Of a DNA stretch of 64,000 bases, positions 8,684 through 17,615 are shown one piece after another (positions within the stretch are counted from its first letter, which is position 1; every line of letters starts with the position of its first letter). Both the position numbers and the translations under genes were made by a program. The notes beneath the pieces are model-generated. The model was not told the origin of the DNA. It ran no database searches and saw only the letters and a program-made list of their open reading frames with translations. This stretch comes from Aurantimonas sp. Leaf443 (GTDB lineage: Bacteria; Pseudomonadota; Alphaproteobacteria; Rhizobiales; Rhizobiaceae): assembly GCF_001425575.1 (NCBI RefSeq), contig NZ_LMRD01000010.1, positions 62,001 through 126,000 on the forward strand, in the 5' to 3' direction.

Positions 8684-9660
8684 GGCAGGACCAGCACGGC
8701 CCCGAGCACCGAAAGGCCCAGGACGAGATCGCAGAGCGCGGCGTAGAGCCCAAGCGCGGCGCCGATATCGGCGGGCGTCGCCTCGAAGCGGCCTTCGGCA
8801 TGGAGTTTGGGCGCCTCCACCGCCAGCGCGCCGTAGCGGCGCGGGCCGCCGAGCGCGAGGCCGAGCGCGCCGGCCGCGGCGCTTTCGGGCCAGCCGGCAT
8901 TGGGCGAGCGGTGCAGGCCCGCGTCGCGCCGCGCGATGCGCCAGGTTTCCGCCGCCGCGCGCCAGCACGAGCGCCGGGCGGCGGCCAGCGCGAAGAGCGC
9001 GGCTGTGAGGCGGGCGGGCGCCAGATTCAGGAGATCGTCGAGCCGCGCCGAGGCCCAGCCGAAGTCCCGATAGCGCTCGTTCAGATGCCCGATCATCGAA
9101 TCGGCCGTGTTCACCGCCTTGTAGGCGAGAAGGCCCGGCAGGCCGAAGGCGAGGAAGAAGAGCCAGGGAGCGACGAACCCGTCCGAGGCGTTCTCGGCGA
9201 GACTCTCGATGGCCGCGCGGCAGATGCCCGCCGCGTCGAGAAGGTCCGGGTCGCGCCCGACGATCATCGCCACGGCGCGCCGCCCGCCCTCCGGCCCCTC
9301 GGCCTCCAGCGCCTCGCGTACCGCGCGCACATGCTGAGCGAGGCTGTTGCCGGCGAGAAGCAGGCCGAGCACCAGCGCCTCGCCGAGAAAGGCGAGCGGC
9401 CCGAGCAGCGCGTCGAAGAGGCCTTGCAGCAGGAGGCCGGTGGCGATCGATCCCAAGACGAGGAGCGCCGCGGCCGCGATGCCGCCCCGCCGTCGCCGCG
9501 CCGGCGAGAGCGCCGGCCGGTTGAGACGCCGTTCCAGGAACGCGATCGCCGCCCCGATCAGCGCGACCGGATGGGGCAGGCGGCGCCAGAGCCAGTCGGG
9601 ATCGCCGACGAGCCGATCGAGGACGGTGCCGAGAAGGAGGGCGGCGAAGCGTTCGGTCAT
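8680..9660 (-). CDS. cobD: Adenosylcobinamide-phosphate synthase (CbiB/CobD)
   Basis: A 326-residue membrane protein that attaches the aminopropanol linker to adenosylcobyric acid. The N-terminus has the signature D-R-x-x-G-D-P-D-W followed by P-H-P-V-x-L-I-G. The centre has S-L-A-E-N-A-S-D-G-F-V-A-P and K-A-V-N-T-A-D-S-M-I-G-H, all diagnostic. The name follows Pseudomonas denitrificans usage; enteric naming is cbiB, while Salmonella CobD is a different enzyme. It lies 51 bp downstream of cobB on the same strand, probably co-transcribed. No threonine-phosphate decarboxylase (cobC) gene is next to it. Confidence 0.94.
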   Translation of the reverse strand: MTERFAALLLGTVLDRLVGDPDWLWRRLPHPVALIGAAIAFLERRLNRPALSPARRRRGGIAAAALLVLGSIATGLLLQGLFDALLGPLAFLGEALVLGLLLAGNSLAQHVRAVREALEAEGPEGGRRAVAMIVGRDPDLLDAAGICRAAIESLAENASDGFVAPWLFFLAFGLPGLLAYKAVNTADSMIGHLNERYRDFGWASARLDDLLNLAPARLTAALFALAAARRSCWRAAAETWRIARRDAGLHRSPNAGWPESAAAGALGLALGGPRRYGALAVEAPKLHAEGRFEATPADIGAALGLYAALCDLVLGLSVLGAVLVLP

Positions 9661-9711
9661 CGTGCGAGGATCATGGGGTCCGGGTCGTGGCGGCGCGATC
9701 GGGCGGCGGGC

Positions 9712-11004
9712 TCAGGCGATGTCGACGAGATGGGCGAAGGAGCCGCAGACGGCGCCGCGGCGAAGGCCTATCGCCCCGAGGTCCTCCCCCCGCGCGTCGC
9801 GCGCGTGGAACAGCGGTTCGGCCGGGCCTTCGGAGAGGATCGTCGCGTAGTGGAACTCGTGCGCGGTCAGCGGAGCGCGGAAGGGGCCGCCCGGCGCCGG
9901 CGTCAGAAGGCGATAGCCGAGATGCAGGCGCCGGGCGGCGAAGCTCGTCTCCAGCGGCAGGTGGCCGAGCATGGCGTGGCGCGTGCCGTCGGCCGCAACG
10001 AGCCCCTCGCCCAGCACCATGTAGCCGCCGCATTCGCCGTAGATCGCGGCGCCCCGCCGGCGCGCGGCCTCCATGCCGGCCCGGAACCCTGCGGCGCCGG
10101 CGAGACGCCCGGCATGGAGCTCGGGATAGCCGCCGGGCAGGTAGACGGCATCGGCCGCCGCGTCCGGCGCCTCGTCGGCGAGCGGGGAGAAGAAGGAGAG
10201 GTCCGCCCCCGCCCCTCGCCAGCCGGCCATGAGATGGGGATAGGCGAAGGCGAAGGCCTCGTCCCGCGCGACGGCAATGGTCCGGCCGAGCGGGGGCAGC
10301 GGCTCGGGCGCCTCGCCCGCGGCGCCGCGACGGCCGGGCGTCGCGAGGCGCGCCAGCGCGTCCATGTCCGCCCCATGCGCGAACCAGTCGGCGGCCCGGT
10401 CGAGAAAGGCGTCGAGATCGCCATGCTCCTGCGCCTGCACGAGGCCGAGATGGCGCTCGGGCAGGACGAGGCCGGAATCGCGGGGCAGCGCGGCGAGGAC
10501 CGGCAGGCCGAGCGGCGCCAGCGCCTCGCGCAGAAGCGTCTCGTGGCGCGCCGAGCCGATGCGGTTGAGGACGAGGCCGGCCAGCGGGACGTCGGCGCGG
10601 TGGGTGGCGAAGCCGCGCACGAGCGCGGCGACCGAATGCGACTGCCTCGCGCAGTCGACGACGAGGACGGTGGCGAGGCCGAGACGGGCGGCAAGGTCCG
10701 CCGCCGAGCCCGTACCGTCGGCCGCGCCGTCGAAGAGGCCCATCATCGCCTCGACGACGAAGGCCGTGCCCGGCCGCGTCGCGGCCAGATGCGCGAGGAG
10801 GGCGGGGCGCATCGCATAGGGATCGAGATTGACGGAAGGCCGCCCGCTCGCCGCCGCGTGGAAGGCGGGATCGATGAAGTCGGGCCCGGCCTTGGCGCCG
10901 GACACGGCGTGGCCCCGGCGGCGCAGCGCGCGCAGGAGCGCCAGCGTCACCAGCGTCTTGCCGCTGCCGGAGGCGGGCGCGGCGATCATCAGCCCGGCGC
11001 TCAT
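9712..11004 (-). CDS. cobB: Cobyrinate a,c-diamide synthase (CobB/CbiA)
   Basis: A 430-residue glutamine-dependent amidase. The N-terminal dethiobiotin-synthetase-like ATP domain has the P-loop A-P-A-S-G-S-G-K-T at residues 8-16. The C-terminal class I glutaminase domain has the nucleophile cysteine in G-E-C-G-G-Y-M (about residue 325) and a distal H-E-F-H-Y. It amidates carboxylates a and c of cobyrinic or cob(II)yrinic acid. Length separates it from CobQ (about 480). The start is 47 bp from the divergent cbiD start. Confidence 0.93.
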   Translation of the reverse strand: MSAGLMIAAPASGSGKTLVTLALLRALRRRGHAVSGAKAGPDFIDPAFHAAASGRPSVNLDPYAMRPALLAHLAATRPGTAFVVEAMMGLFDGAADGTGSAADLAARLGLATVLVVDCARQSHSVAALVRGFATHRADVPLAGLVLNRIGSARHETLLREALAPLGLPVLAALPRDSGLVLPERHLGLVQAQEHGDLDAFLDRAADWFAHGADMDALARLATPGRRGAAGEAPEPLPPLGRTIAVARDEAFAFAYPHLMAGWRGAGADLSFFSPLADEAPDAAADAVYLPGGYPELHAGRLAGAAGFRAGMEAARRRGAAIYGECGGYMVLGEGLVAADGTRHAMLGHLPLETSFAARRLHLGYRLLTPAPGGPFRAPLTAHEFHYATILSEGPAEPLFHARDARGEDLGAIGLRRGAVCGSFAHLVDIA

Positions 11005-11051
11005 GCGTGTCCGCGCTTTGCGGCGGCGGGCGCCGGCCCTATAAGCGGCGC

Positions 11052-12179
11052 ATGGGCTTCAATCTCGGCGACGGGGCGCCGCACGCGCGCGGACATCAGG
11101 ACCGGCCGCTGCGCACCGGCTGGACGACGGGCGCCTGCGCGACCGCCGCCACCAAGGCGGCGCTGACGGCGCTCCTCACCGGCGCCTTTCCCGATCCCGT
11201 CGCCATCACGCTGCCCAAGGGCGAGACGCCGGCCTTCGCGCTCGCCCGCGAAAGCCTCGGCGAAGGCTGGGCGAGCGCCACCATCGTCAAGGATGCCGGC
11301 GACGATCCGGACGTGACGCATCTGGCCGAGATCGTCTCCACCGTGCGCCACGGCGCGCCGGGCGCGGGCGTCACCTTCTCGGCCGGGCCCGGCGTCGGCA
11401 CCGTCACCCTGCCCGGCCTGCCGCTCGAACCCGGCGAGCCCGCCATCAACCCCGTGCCCCGCGCCATGATGCGCGCGGTCGTGGAGGAGGCCTGCGCCCT
11501 GGCCGGCCTCGCGCCGGACATCGCGATCGAGATCTCCGTGCCGCGCGGCGAGGCGCTGGCGCGCCGGACCTGGAACCCGCGCCTCGGCATTCTCGGCGGC
11601 CTCTCGATCCTCGGCACCACGGGCGTCGTCCATCCCTTCTCCTGCTCGGCCTGGATCCATTCGATCCATCGCGGCGTCGACGTCGCGCGCGCCGCGGGCC
11701 TTGCCCATGTCGTCGGCGCCACGGGCTCGACCAGCGAGGCGGCGGCGGCCGCGCTCCATCCGCACCTGCCGCAGATCGCCTTTCTCGACATGGGCGACTT
11801 CGCCGGCGGGCTCCTGAAATACCTGCGCGTCCACCCGGTCGAGCGGCTCACCATCGCCGGCGGCTTCGCCAAGCTCGCCAAGCTCGGCCAGGGCGCGCTC
11901 GACCTCCATTCCGGCCGCAGCCAGGTGGACCTCTCCTTCCTCGCCGCCCTGGCGCTGGAGGCGCGGCCGGAGGCGGACGCGCGGCTCGGCCCGGCGATCC
12001 TTGCCGCCAACACGGCGGCCGAGGCCCTGGCGCTCGCCAAGGCCGAAGGCGTCGATCTCGCCGCCGCCGTGGCCGCCAAGGCCCGCGCGAGCGCGCTCGG
12101 CGTCCTGCGCGAGGCGCCGGTCGCGCTGGAGGTCCTCGTCGTCGGCCGCAAGGGGGAAGCGCTTGCAAGGCTCGGATGA
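11052..12179 (+). CDS. cbiD: Cobalt-precorrin-5B C1-methyltransferase
   Basis: A 375-residue CbiD, which methylates C1 during ring contraction in the cobalt-early pathway, replacing CobF of the oxygen-dependent route. Family marks are R-T-G-W-T-T-G-A-C-A-T-A-A near the N-terminus, G-L-P-L-x-P-G-E-P-A-I-N-P-V-P-R in the centre and G-T-T-G-V-V-H-P-F-S. I chose the ATG at 11052, which begins just before the conserved core; the frame is open 45 bp upstream. It is followed with overlap by cobK. Its presence supports early cobalt insertion together with cbiG and cbiX in the same cluster. Confidence 0.95.
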   Translation: MGFNLGDGAPHARGHQDRPLRTGWTTGACATAATKAALTALLTGAFPDPVAITLPKGETPAFALARESLGEGWASATIVKDAGDDPDVTHLAEIVSTVRHGAPGAGVTFSAGPGVGTVTLPGLPLEPGEPAINPVPRAMMRAVVEEACALAGLAPDIAIEISVPRGEALARRTWNPRLGILGGLSILGTTGVVHPFSCSAWIHSIHRGVDVARAAGLAHVVGATGSTSEAAAAALHPHLPQIAFLDMGDFAGGLLKYLRVHPVERLTIAGGFAKLAKLGQGALDLHSGRSQVDLSFLAALALEARPEADARLGPAILAANTAAEALALAKAEGVDLAAAVAAKARASALGVLREAPVALEVLVVGRKGEALARLG

Positions 12180-12933
12180 GAGGGGCACGGCGACGATCCT
12201 CCTTCTGGGCGGCACGGCGGAGGCGCGGGTGCTCGCCCGCCGCATCCTGGAGACTTGGCCGGACGCGCGGCTGATCCTCTCGCTCGCCGGGCGCACGCTC
12301 GCGCCCGACGCGGTGCCCGGCGCGCTGATGCGCATCGGCGGCTTCGGCGGCGCTGCGGGGCTCGCCGCCTTCCTGCGCGAGACGCGCGTGGCGCGGCTGG
12401 TCGACGCCACCCATCCCTTCGCCGCCGGCATGTCGCGCAACGCCGCGGCCGCCGCCGCACGCGCCGGCGTGCCGCGCCTGTCGCTCTGGCGCCCGCCCTG
12501 GGACCCCGTCGCGGGCGACGACTGGACGCCCGTCGCCTGCCTGAAGGGCGCCGTCGAGGCGCTGCCCCCGGGCGCGCGCCCGTTCCTGGCGCTCGGGCAC
12601 CAGCATCTGGCGCCCTTCTTCCGGCGCGCCGATCTTCGTCCCATCGTGCGGATGATCGACCCGCCGGACCCGCCGCTGCCGGCCGCCGCGCGCCTCGTCC
12701 TCGGCCGGCCCTTTCCCGATCCGGCGCAGGAGGCGGCGCTTCTGGCGGAGACGGGCGCGACCCATCTCGTCTGCCGCAATTCGGGGGGCGCGATCTCGTA
12801 TGCCAAGATCGCGGCCGCGCGCGCCCTCGCGCTGCCGGTCGTCCTCATCGAGCGCCCGCCCCCGCCGGCGCCCCCGCTGGCCGCCTCGCCCGCCGAGGCG
12901 CTCGTCTGGCTCGGCGCGCTCAAGGCGCCTTGA
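12163..12933 (+). CDS. cobK: Precorrin-6A / cobalt-precorrin-6A reductase
   Basis: A 256-residue NAD(P)H-dependent reductase of the CobK/CbiJ family. The nucleotide loop L-L-L-G-G-T-A-E-A-R-V-L-A is near the N-terminus, and V-D-A-T-H-P-F-A-A-G-M-S-R-N (about residues 85-98) is diagnostic. No in-frame ATG or GTG fits. A TTG at 12163 follows a strong AGGGGGAA ribosome site and gives a normal N-terminus, overlapping cbiD by 17 bp. An ATG at 12176 within the cbiD stop is out of frame and is not the start. The 3' end overlaps the convergent cobM by 14 bp. Confidence 0.88.
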   Translation: MQGSDERGTATILLLGGTAEARVLARRILETWPDARLILSLAGRTLAPDAVPGALMRIGGFGGAAGLAAFLRETRVARLVDATHPFAAGMSRNAAAAAARAGVPRLSLWRPPWDPVAGDDWTPVACLKGAVEALPPGARPFLALGHQHLAPFFRRADLRPIVRMIDPPDPPLPAAARLVLGRPFPDPAQEAALLAETGATHLVCRNSGGAISYAKIAAARALALPVVLIERPPPPAPPLAASPAEALVWLGALKAP

Positions 12934-13699
12934 TGCCGCGCTTGGGGCGCAGCACATGGACATGGGCCGCGTCGTAGAGGGCCGAATCGACGAAATCCCG
13001 GGCGCCCAGCGCCCGGCCGACGAAGATCAGCGCCGTGCGCGTGAGCTTGGCCTCGCGGATCTTCGTGTGGATGTCGGACAGGGTGCCGCGGATGAAGGCC
13101 TCGTCCGGCCAGCCGACGCGATAGGCGACGATGGACGGGCAGTCCGGCCCGTAGGCGGGCAGCGGCGTCAACTCGCGCTGAATATGGGCGATGTTGCGCA
13201 CGGAGAGATGGATGGCGAGCGTCGCGCCGCTCCGGCCCAGCGTCGCCAGATCCTCGCCCTCCGGCATGGACGAGGACTTCATCGCCGTCCGCGTGAGGAT
13301 GACGGTCTGGCAGACTTCCGGGATGGTCAGTTCCGTCGCGAGCGCGGCGGCGGCGGCGGCGAAGGCCGGCACGCCCGGCGTCACGTCGTAGGGGATGGCG
13401 AGCGCGTCGAGCCGGCGCATCTGCTCGGCGATGGCGCCGTAGAGCGACGGGTCGCCCGAATGGACGCGCGCGACGTCGAGGCCCGCGCCATGCGCGCGCT
13501 CCATCTCCGCGACGATCTCGTCGAGATGCATCGGCGCCGTGTCGAGGACGCGCGCGCCCTCTGGCGCGGCGGCCACGATCGCCTCGGGCACGAGCGAGCC
13601 GGCATAGAGGCAGACCGGGCAGGATTCGATCAGGCGAAGGCCCCGCACGGTGATGAGATCGGGCGCGCCGGGACCGGCGCCGATGAAATGGACGGTCAT
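12920..13699 (-). CDS. cobM: Precorrin-4 / cobalt-precorrin-4 C11-methyltransferase
   Basis: A 259-residue SAM-dependent tetrapyrrole methylase. The glycine-rich loop G-A-G-P-G-A-P-D-L-I-T-V-R-G at the N-terminus, Y-A-G-S-L-V, and R-V-H-S-G-D-P-S-L-Y-G (about residues 80-90) identify CobM/CbiF. It acts after ring contraction by the CbiG-CobJ product encoded immediately upstream. The ATG overlaps the stop of cbiG-cobJ (ATGA), and it is the last gene of the minus-strand run cbiX-cobH-cobL-cobI-cbiG/cobJ-cobM. Cytoplasmic. Confidence 0.95.
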   Translation of the reverse strand: MTVHFIGAGPGAPDLITVRGLRLIESCPVCLYAGSLVPEAIVAAAPEGARVLDTAPMHLDEIVAEMERAHGAGLDVARVHSGDPSLYGAIAEQMRRLDALAIPYDVTPGVPAFAAAAAALATELTIPEVCQTVILTRTAMKSSSMPEGEDLATLGRSGATLAIHLSVRNIAHIQRELTPLPAYGPDCPSIVAYRVGWPDEAFIRGTLSDIHTKIREAKLTRTALIFVGRALGARDFVDSALYDAAHVHVLRPKRGIKAP

Positions 13700-15567
13700 G
13701 GCTGGGCCTCCGGCACGATGCCCGTGCCCTCTTTGCGCGCGTAGCCGCGCGGCGTGTAGACGAAGCGACGCCCCTCGCCCGTCGTCACGACGCGGCTCTG
13801 CGAGGAGCCGACGACGACGGTGGTCAGCATGTCCACATCCTCGGTGCGAAGCGTGGCGAGCGTGACGATGCGCAGGCTCTCGCCCGACCGGCCGAGATTG
13901 GCGGCGAGGATCACCGGCGTCTCGGCGGGACGGTGGCGCAGGAGTTCGTCGCGGGCGAGACCGAGCTGCGTGCGGCGGGTGCGCGAGACGGGGTTGTAGA
14001 AGGCGATCACGAAATCGGCCTCGCCCGCCGCCCGCACGCGGCGCGCGATGTCGTCCGCCGGCGTCAGCAGGTCGGAGAGCGAGATCGTGCAGAAGTCGTG
14101 GCCGAGCGGCGCGCCGGCGCGCGCGGCCGCGCCCTGCAGGGCCGAGATGCCGGGCGAGACGCAGATCTCGATGCGGCGCGCGCCGTCGCGGAGGCCGCCC
14201 TTCTCCAGAAGCTCGAAGACCAGCGTCGCCATGGCGTAGATGCCGGCATCGCCCGAGCAGACGAGCGCGACGTCGCGGCCGGTGCCGGCGAGCTCCATCG
14301 CGTGGCGCACGCGCTTCTCCTCGGCGCCGAGGTCGAAATCGTGGCGCACCTTGCCCGCCGCCAGCGGCCCCAGAAGGTCGAGATAGAGCGAGTAGCCGAC
14401 GAGATCGGTGGCGGTGGCGATCATCGCCGTGACCTCCGGCGAGCGCCAGCCCTCGCAGCCCGGCCCGATGCCGACGACGAAGAGGCGCCCGCGCGCGCGG
14501 CCGAAGGCGGCAGGGTCGAGCGGGCGCGGTGCGCGCGCCAGCGCCGCCGTGACGCGCGCGCCCTTGCGCTTGGGCACGACCAGCGCGCCGTCGGGCCCGA
14601 CGCCCGCCAGCGCCGCCCCTTCCGCGACGCCGTGGCAGCCGACCTCGGCGAAGACGAGGGCCGACGGGTTTTCGAGGCGCGGCGCCTCGGCCTCCAGCGT
14701 CGCGGCGTCGAAGAAGCGGGCCGGCACGCCGAAATGGGCGGCCACCGCATGCACGGCCGGCTCGTCGGCCTTCACGTCCAGCGAGGCCACGGCGGCGATG
14801 CTGAGCCGGCTCATCTTCGCCTCGGCCAGCACGGTTTCGGCCAGCGCGACGGCGTCCTCGGGCGGCGCGCCGCGCTCGGCGCCGAGGCCGAGGAGAAGCG
14901 TCTTCGGCCGGTAGAGGAGTTCCTGCGCGCCGGCCGCGCGGTCCTCCTCCGACACCGCGAGAACGAGGCGCGCGTCGTCGGCGACGGGCAGGTCGCCCGC
15001 CTGCAGCCAGGCCGCCTCGCCCTCGATCCAGACCTCGGCGCCGGCGACGAGCTCGGCCATCACGGCCGGCGCGGCCTCGGGATTCTCCAGAGCGTAGCCG
15101 GCGGGCGGCGCGTCGAGCGCGAGGCCGAACTTGAGGTCGCCCGCCGTCGTCACCGCCGCCACGCAGCCGAGCGCTTCGGCGAGGCGACGGGCGAGGTCGT
15201 TGGCGCCGCGATGGCCGCCCAGAAGCGGCACGGCGACCGAGCCGTCCTCGGCCAGCGACAGGACGGGCGGCTCGCGGCGCTTGTCGCCGAGATGGGGGCC
15301 GAGGATGCGCACGACGGCGCCGGCCGCCATCAGCGCCACGACCGGCCGCCCGGCGAGGAAGAGATGCGGCAGATGCGCCGCCGCGCTCTCGAAATGGGCG
15401 TCCGCCCCTTCGACGCGCGCCCGCGCCCCGTGCACCTCGCCGCCGATGGCGGCCTGCACGCGCCGGGCGAGCGGCAGGGCGCCGGGCGTCAGAACGACGA
15501 TGGCGGGCACGGCGCCCGTCGCGGCGGGAGCCGGGGCGGACGGGACGGCGGCGAGGCGTTCGCTCAT
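13696..15567 (-). CDS. cobJ: Fused CbiG (cobalt-precorrin-5A hydrolase) - CobJ (precorrin-3B C17-methyltransferase)
   Basis: A 623-residue bifunctional enzyme. Residues about 20-360 are CbiG: M-A-A-G-A-V-V-R-I-L-G-P-H and L-L-G-G-H-R-G-A-N-D-L-A lie in the N-terminal domain, and a G-C-H-G-V-A-E-G-A-A segment in the C-terminal domain. Residues about 362-623 are a CobJ/CbiH tetrapyrrole methylase with V-G-I-G-P-G, V-C-S-G-D-A-G-I-Y-A-M and V-S-P-G-I-S-A-L-Q. CbiH/CobJ contracts the ring and CbiG opens the resulting delta-lactone, so the fusion joins consecutive steps. Start and stop overlap cobI and cobM by ATGA. Such fusions are known in other bacteria. No CobG monooxygenase is present here. 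Confidence 0.92.
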   Translation of the reverse strand: MSERLAAVPSAPAPAATGAVPAIVVLTPGALPLARRVQAAIGGEVHGARARVEGADAHFESAAAHLPHLFLAGRPVVALMAAGAVVRILGPHLGDKRREPPVLSLAEDGSVAVPLLGGHRGANDLARRLAEALGCVAAVTTAGDLKFGLALDAPPAGYALENPEAAPAVMAELVAGAEVWIEGEAAWLQAGDLPVADDARLVLAVSEEDRAAGAQELLYRPKTLLLGLGAERGAPPEDAVALAETVLAEAKMSRLSIAAVASLDVKADEPAVHAVAAHFGVPARFFDAATLEAEAPRLENPSALVFAEVGCHGVAEGAALAGVGPDGALVVPKRKGARVTAALARAPRPLDPAAFGRARGRLFVVGIGPGCEGWRSPEVTAMIATATDLVGYSLYLDLLGPLAAGKVRHDFDLGAEEKRVRHAMELAGTGRDVALVCSGDAGIYAMATLVFELLEKGGLRDGARRIEICVSPGISALQGAAARAGAPLGHDFCTISLSDLLTPADDIARRVRAAGEADFVIAFYNPVSRTRRTQLGLARDELLRHRPAETPVILAANLGRSGESLRIVTLATLRTEDVDMLTTVVVGSSQSRVVTTGEGRRFVYTPRGYARKEGTGIVPEAQP

Positions 15568-16307
15568 GCGGGGACGGCGGACCTTGGCAGGCCTGCGGCC
15601 ATCGCGGGCTCGGTGCCGCGATAGCCGAGGATCATGGAGAAATAGGGCGCCGGCCCGCTCGCCTCGCGCAGCGGCGTCAGACGCTCGCCCGGCATCGAGA
15701 CGCGCTCGGCGAAGGCGCAGGCGTCCAGAAGGCCGAGCCGGTCGAGAAGCGCGCGCACGCGCTCGAAATGCCGGCCGAGCTTGAGGATGGCGAAGGATTG
15801 GCAGCCCGCGAGCCGCGCTTCGAGATCGGCATCCTCCAGCGGACCGGGCACGATGGTGAGGACGTCGCCGCGCGCGGCGAGCGGGCGCCGGGCGGCGGCC
15901 GCCGCCGCCATGACCGAGGCGATGCCCGGCACGACCTCCACGGGAAAGCGCGGGGCGAGGCGCTCGAAGAGATAGATGAAGGAGCCGTAGAAGAACGGGT
16001 CGCCCTCGCAGAGCGCGGCGACGTCGCGGCCCTCGCGGAGTTCGGCCGCGATCGCCCGCGCCGCCGCATCGTAGACCGCGCGCGCCGGCGCCCGGTCGGT
16101 GCGCATCGGCATGGGAAAGGCGATCTCGCGCTGCGCGCCCGGCAGATGCGGGGCGGCGATGGACCGGGCGAGGCTCGCCTGCCCCTCGGCCGCGGGATAG
16201 GCGATGACGGGCGCGGCGCGCAGGAGGCGCACGGCCTTCAGCGTCAGGAGTTCCGGGTCGCCGGGCCCCAGCCCGATCCCGTAGAGCGTGCCGGGCGCGC
16301 GGGTCAC
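15564..16307 (-). CDS. cobI: Precorrin-2 / cobalt-precorrin-2 C20-methyltransferase
   Basis: A 247-residue CobI/CbiL methylase. The N-terminal G-I-G-L-G-P-G-D-P-E-L-L-T-L-K-A-V-R-L-L and the central L-C-E-G-D-P-F-F-Y-G-S-F-I-Y-L are diagnostic of C20 methylation. I chose the GTG at 16307, which overlaps the cobL stop as GTGA and starts two turns before the SAM loop; an open frame continues upstream without a homologous extension. It is coupled to cbiG-cobJ downstream by ATGA. Whether its substrate carries cobalt depends on CbiX acting first, as the cluster implies. Confidence 0.93.
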   Translation of the reverse strand: MTRAPGTLYGIGLGPGDPELLTLKAVRLLRAAPVIAYPAAEGQASLARSIAAPHLPGAQREIAFPMPMRTDRAPARAVYDAAARAIAAELREGRDVAALCEGDPFFYGSFIYLFERLAPRFPVEVVPGIASVMAAAAAARRPLAARGDVLTIVPGPLEDADLEARLAGCQSFAILKLGRHFERVRALLDRLGLLDACAFAERVSMPGERLTPLREASGPAPYFSMILGYRGTEPAMAAGLPRSAVPA

Positions 16308-17611
16308 AGCGCGTCTCCACGCCCGGGCGGCACGGGCGCGGCCTCCTCCGGCGCCGCCTCCTCGGCGGCGCGACGCGGCGGGCGCACCGGCACGGGCCAG
16401 GGCTTGGTGCAGTGCCAGTGCATCACCGCCATGGCGGGTCGCAGGGCCTGGAACGGGCCGACGGCATCGGCCGTCTCGACGGCCAGGCGCATCAACTCGC
16501 CCCCATGCGCCTCGCGCAGGCCGATGAGCTGCGCCTGGCTCTCCAGCGTCACGGCATGGGCGACGAGGCGCCCGCCGGGCTTCAGCGCGGCGAAGCAGGC
16601 CGGGAACACGCCGTCCGACAGGCCGCCGCCGATGAAGATCGCGTCCGGCGCGTCGAGTCCGTCGAGCGCCTCCGGCGCGCGGCCCTCGACGATGGCGAGG
16701 TGAGGCACGCCGAGCGCGCCGGCATTCTCCTCGATCATCGCGCAGCGCTCGGGGGCCGGCTCGATGGCGATGGCGCGCGCCCGCCGGGCGCCGCGCAGCC
16801 ATTCCACGGCGATGGAGCCGGCGCCCGCGCCGACATCCCAGAGAAGCTGGCCGGGCATGGGCTCCAGCGCCGCGATGGCGAGCGCGCGGGCGACGCGCTT
16901 GGTCATCTTGCCGTCATGCACGAAGGCGTCGTCGGGAAGGCCCGCCACGAGCGGGCGCGGCGCGGCGGCCCGGCCCGCCACGCATTCCACCGCCACCGTG
17001 TTGAGGTCGGCGACGTCCTGAAGATCGTAGGCATAGGCCGCCGTCTCGCGCAGGCGCTCGCGCGGGCCGCCGAGATGTTCGAGCACGTGGAGGCGGCTCT
17101 GCCCGAAGCCCCGGCCGGTGAGGAGCCGGGCGATCTCGCGCGGACTGTCGCCGTCGCCGGAATAGATCAGGAGGCGCGCGCCGGGAAACAGGACGCGGTT
17201 CAGCGCCTCGACAGGTCGCCCGTGCACCGTCAGGCAGTCGCAGTCCTGCAGCGGCCAGCCGAGCTTGGCGGCGGCCAGCGAATAGGCCGAGGGGCTCGGC
17301 AGGACGAGCATCTCGGCGGCCTCGATATGGCGGCTCAGCGTCGCGCCGACGCCGAACCACATCGGGTCGCCCGTCGCCAGGACCACGGTCGGCGTGCCCG
17401 CGCAGGAGAGGAGCGCGTCGAGCCCGCGCGAGAAGGGCGAGGGCCAGAGCACGGTCTCGGCGCTCGTGCCGCGCAGCATGGAAAGATGCCGCTCGCCGCC
17501 GAAGACGATCTCGGCGGCCTCGATCGCGTCCAGCGCCTCGGAGGAGAGGCCGTCCATGCCCCCGTCCCCGATGCCGACGATGGTGAGCCAGGGACCGTCG
17601 GACGCGCCCAT
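16304..17611 (-). CDS. cobL: Precorrin-6Y C5,15-methyltransferase (decarboxylating)
   Basis: A 435-residue fusion of CbiE and CbiT functions. The N-terminal methylase (about 1-200) has V-G-I-G-D-G-G and a V-L-A-T-G-D-P-M-W-F-G-V-G segment. The C-terminal Rossmann methyltransferase/decarboxylase (about 240-400) has H-D-G-K-M-T-K and W-D-V-G-A-G-A-G-S-I-A-V-E-W. The last 35 residues are Pro/Ala/Glu-rich and probably disordered. It methylates C5 and C15 and decarboxylates the acetate side chain on C12. It lies four bases downstream of cobH and overlaps cobI. Confidence 0.94.
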   Translation of the reverse strand: MGASDGPWLTIVGIGDGGMDGLSSEALDAIEAAEIVFGGERHLSMLRGTSAETVLWPSPFSRGLDALLSCAGTPTVVLATGDPMWFGVGATLSRHIEAAEMLVLPSPSAYSLAAAKLGWPLQDCDCLTVHGRPVEALNRVLFPGARLLIYSGDGDSPREIARLLTGRGFGQSRLHVLEHLGGPRERLRETAAYAYDLQDVADLNTVAVECVAGRAAAPRPLVAGLPDDAFVHDGKMTKRVARALAIAALEPMPGQLLWDVGAGAGSIAVEWLRGARRARAIAIEPAPERCAMIEENAGALGVPHLAIVEGRAPEALDGLDAPDAIFIGGGLSDGVFPACFAALKPGGRLVAHAVTLESQAQLIGLREAHGGELMRLAVETADAVGPFQALRPAMAVMHWHCTKPWPVPVRPPRRAAEEAAPEEAAPVPPGRGDAL

Positions 17612-17615
17612 CGCC

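Noticed and set aside
8800-11166. A 788-codon open frame on the plus strand over cobD and cobB
   Set aside because: It is antisense to two well-supported B12 genes and has the low-complexity Arg/Gly/Glu composition of a shadow frame.
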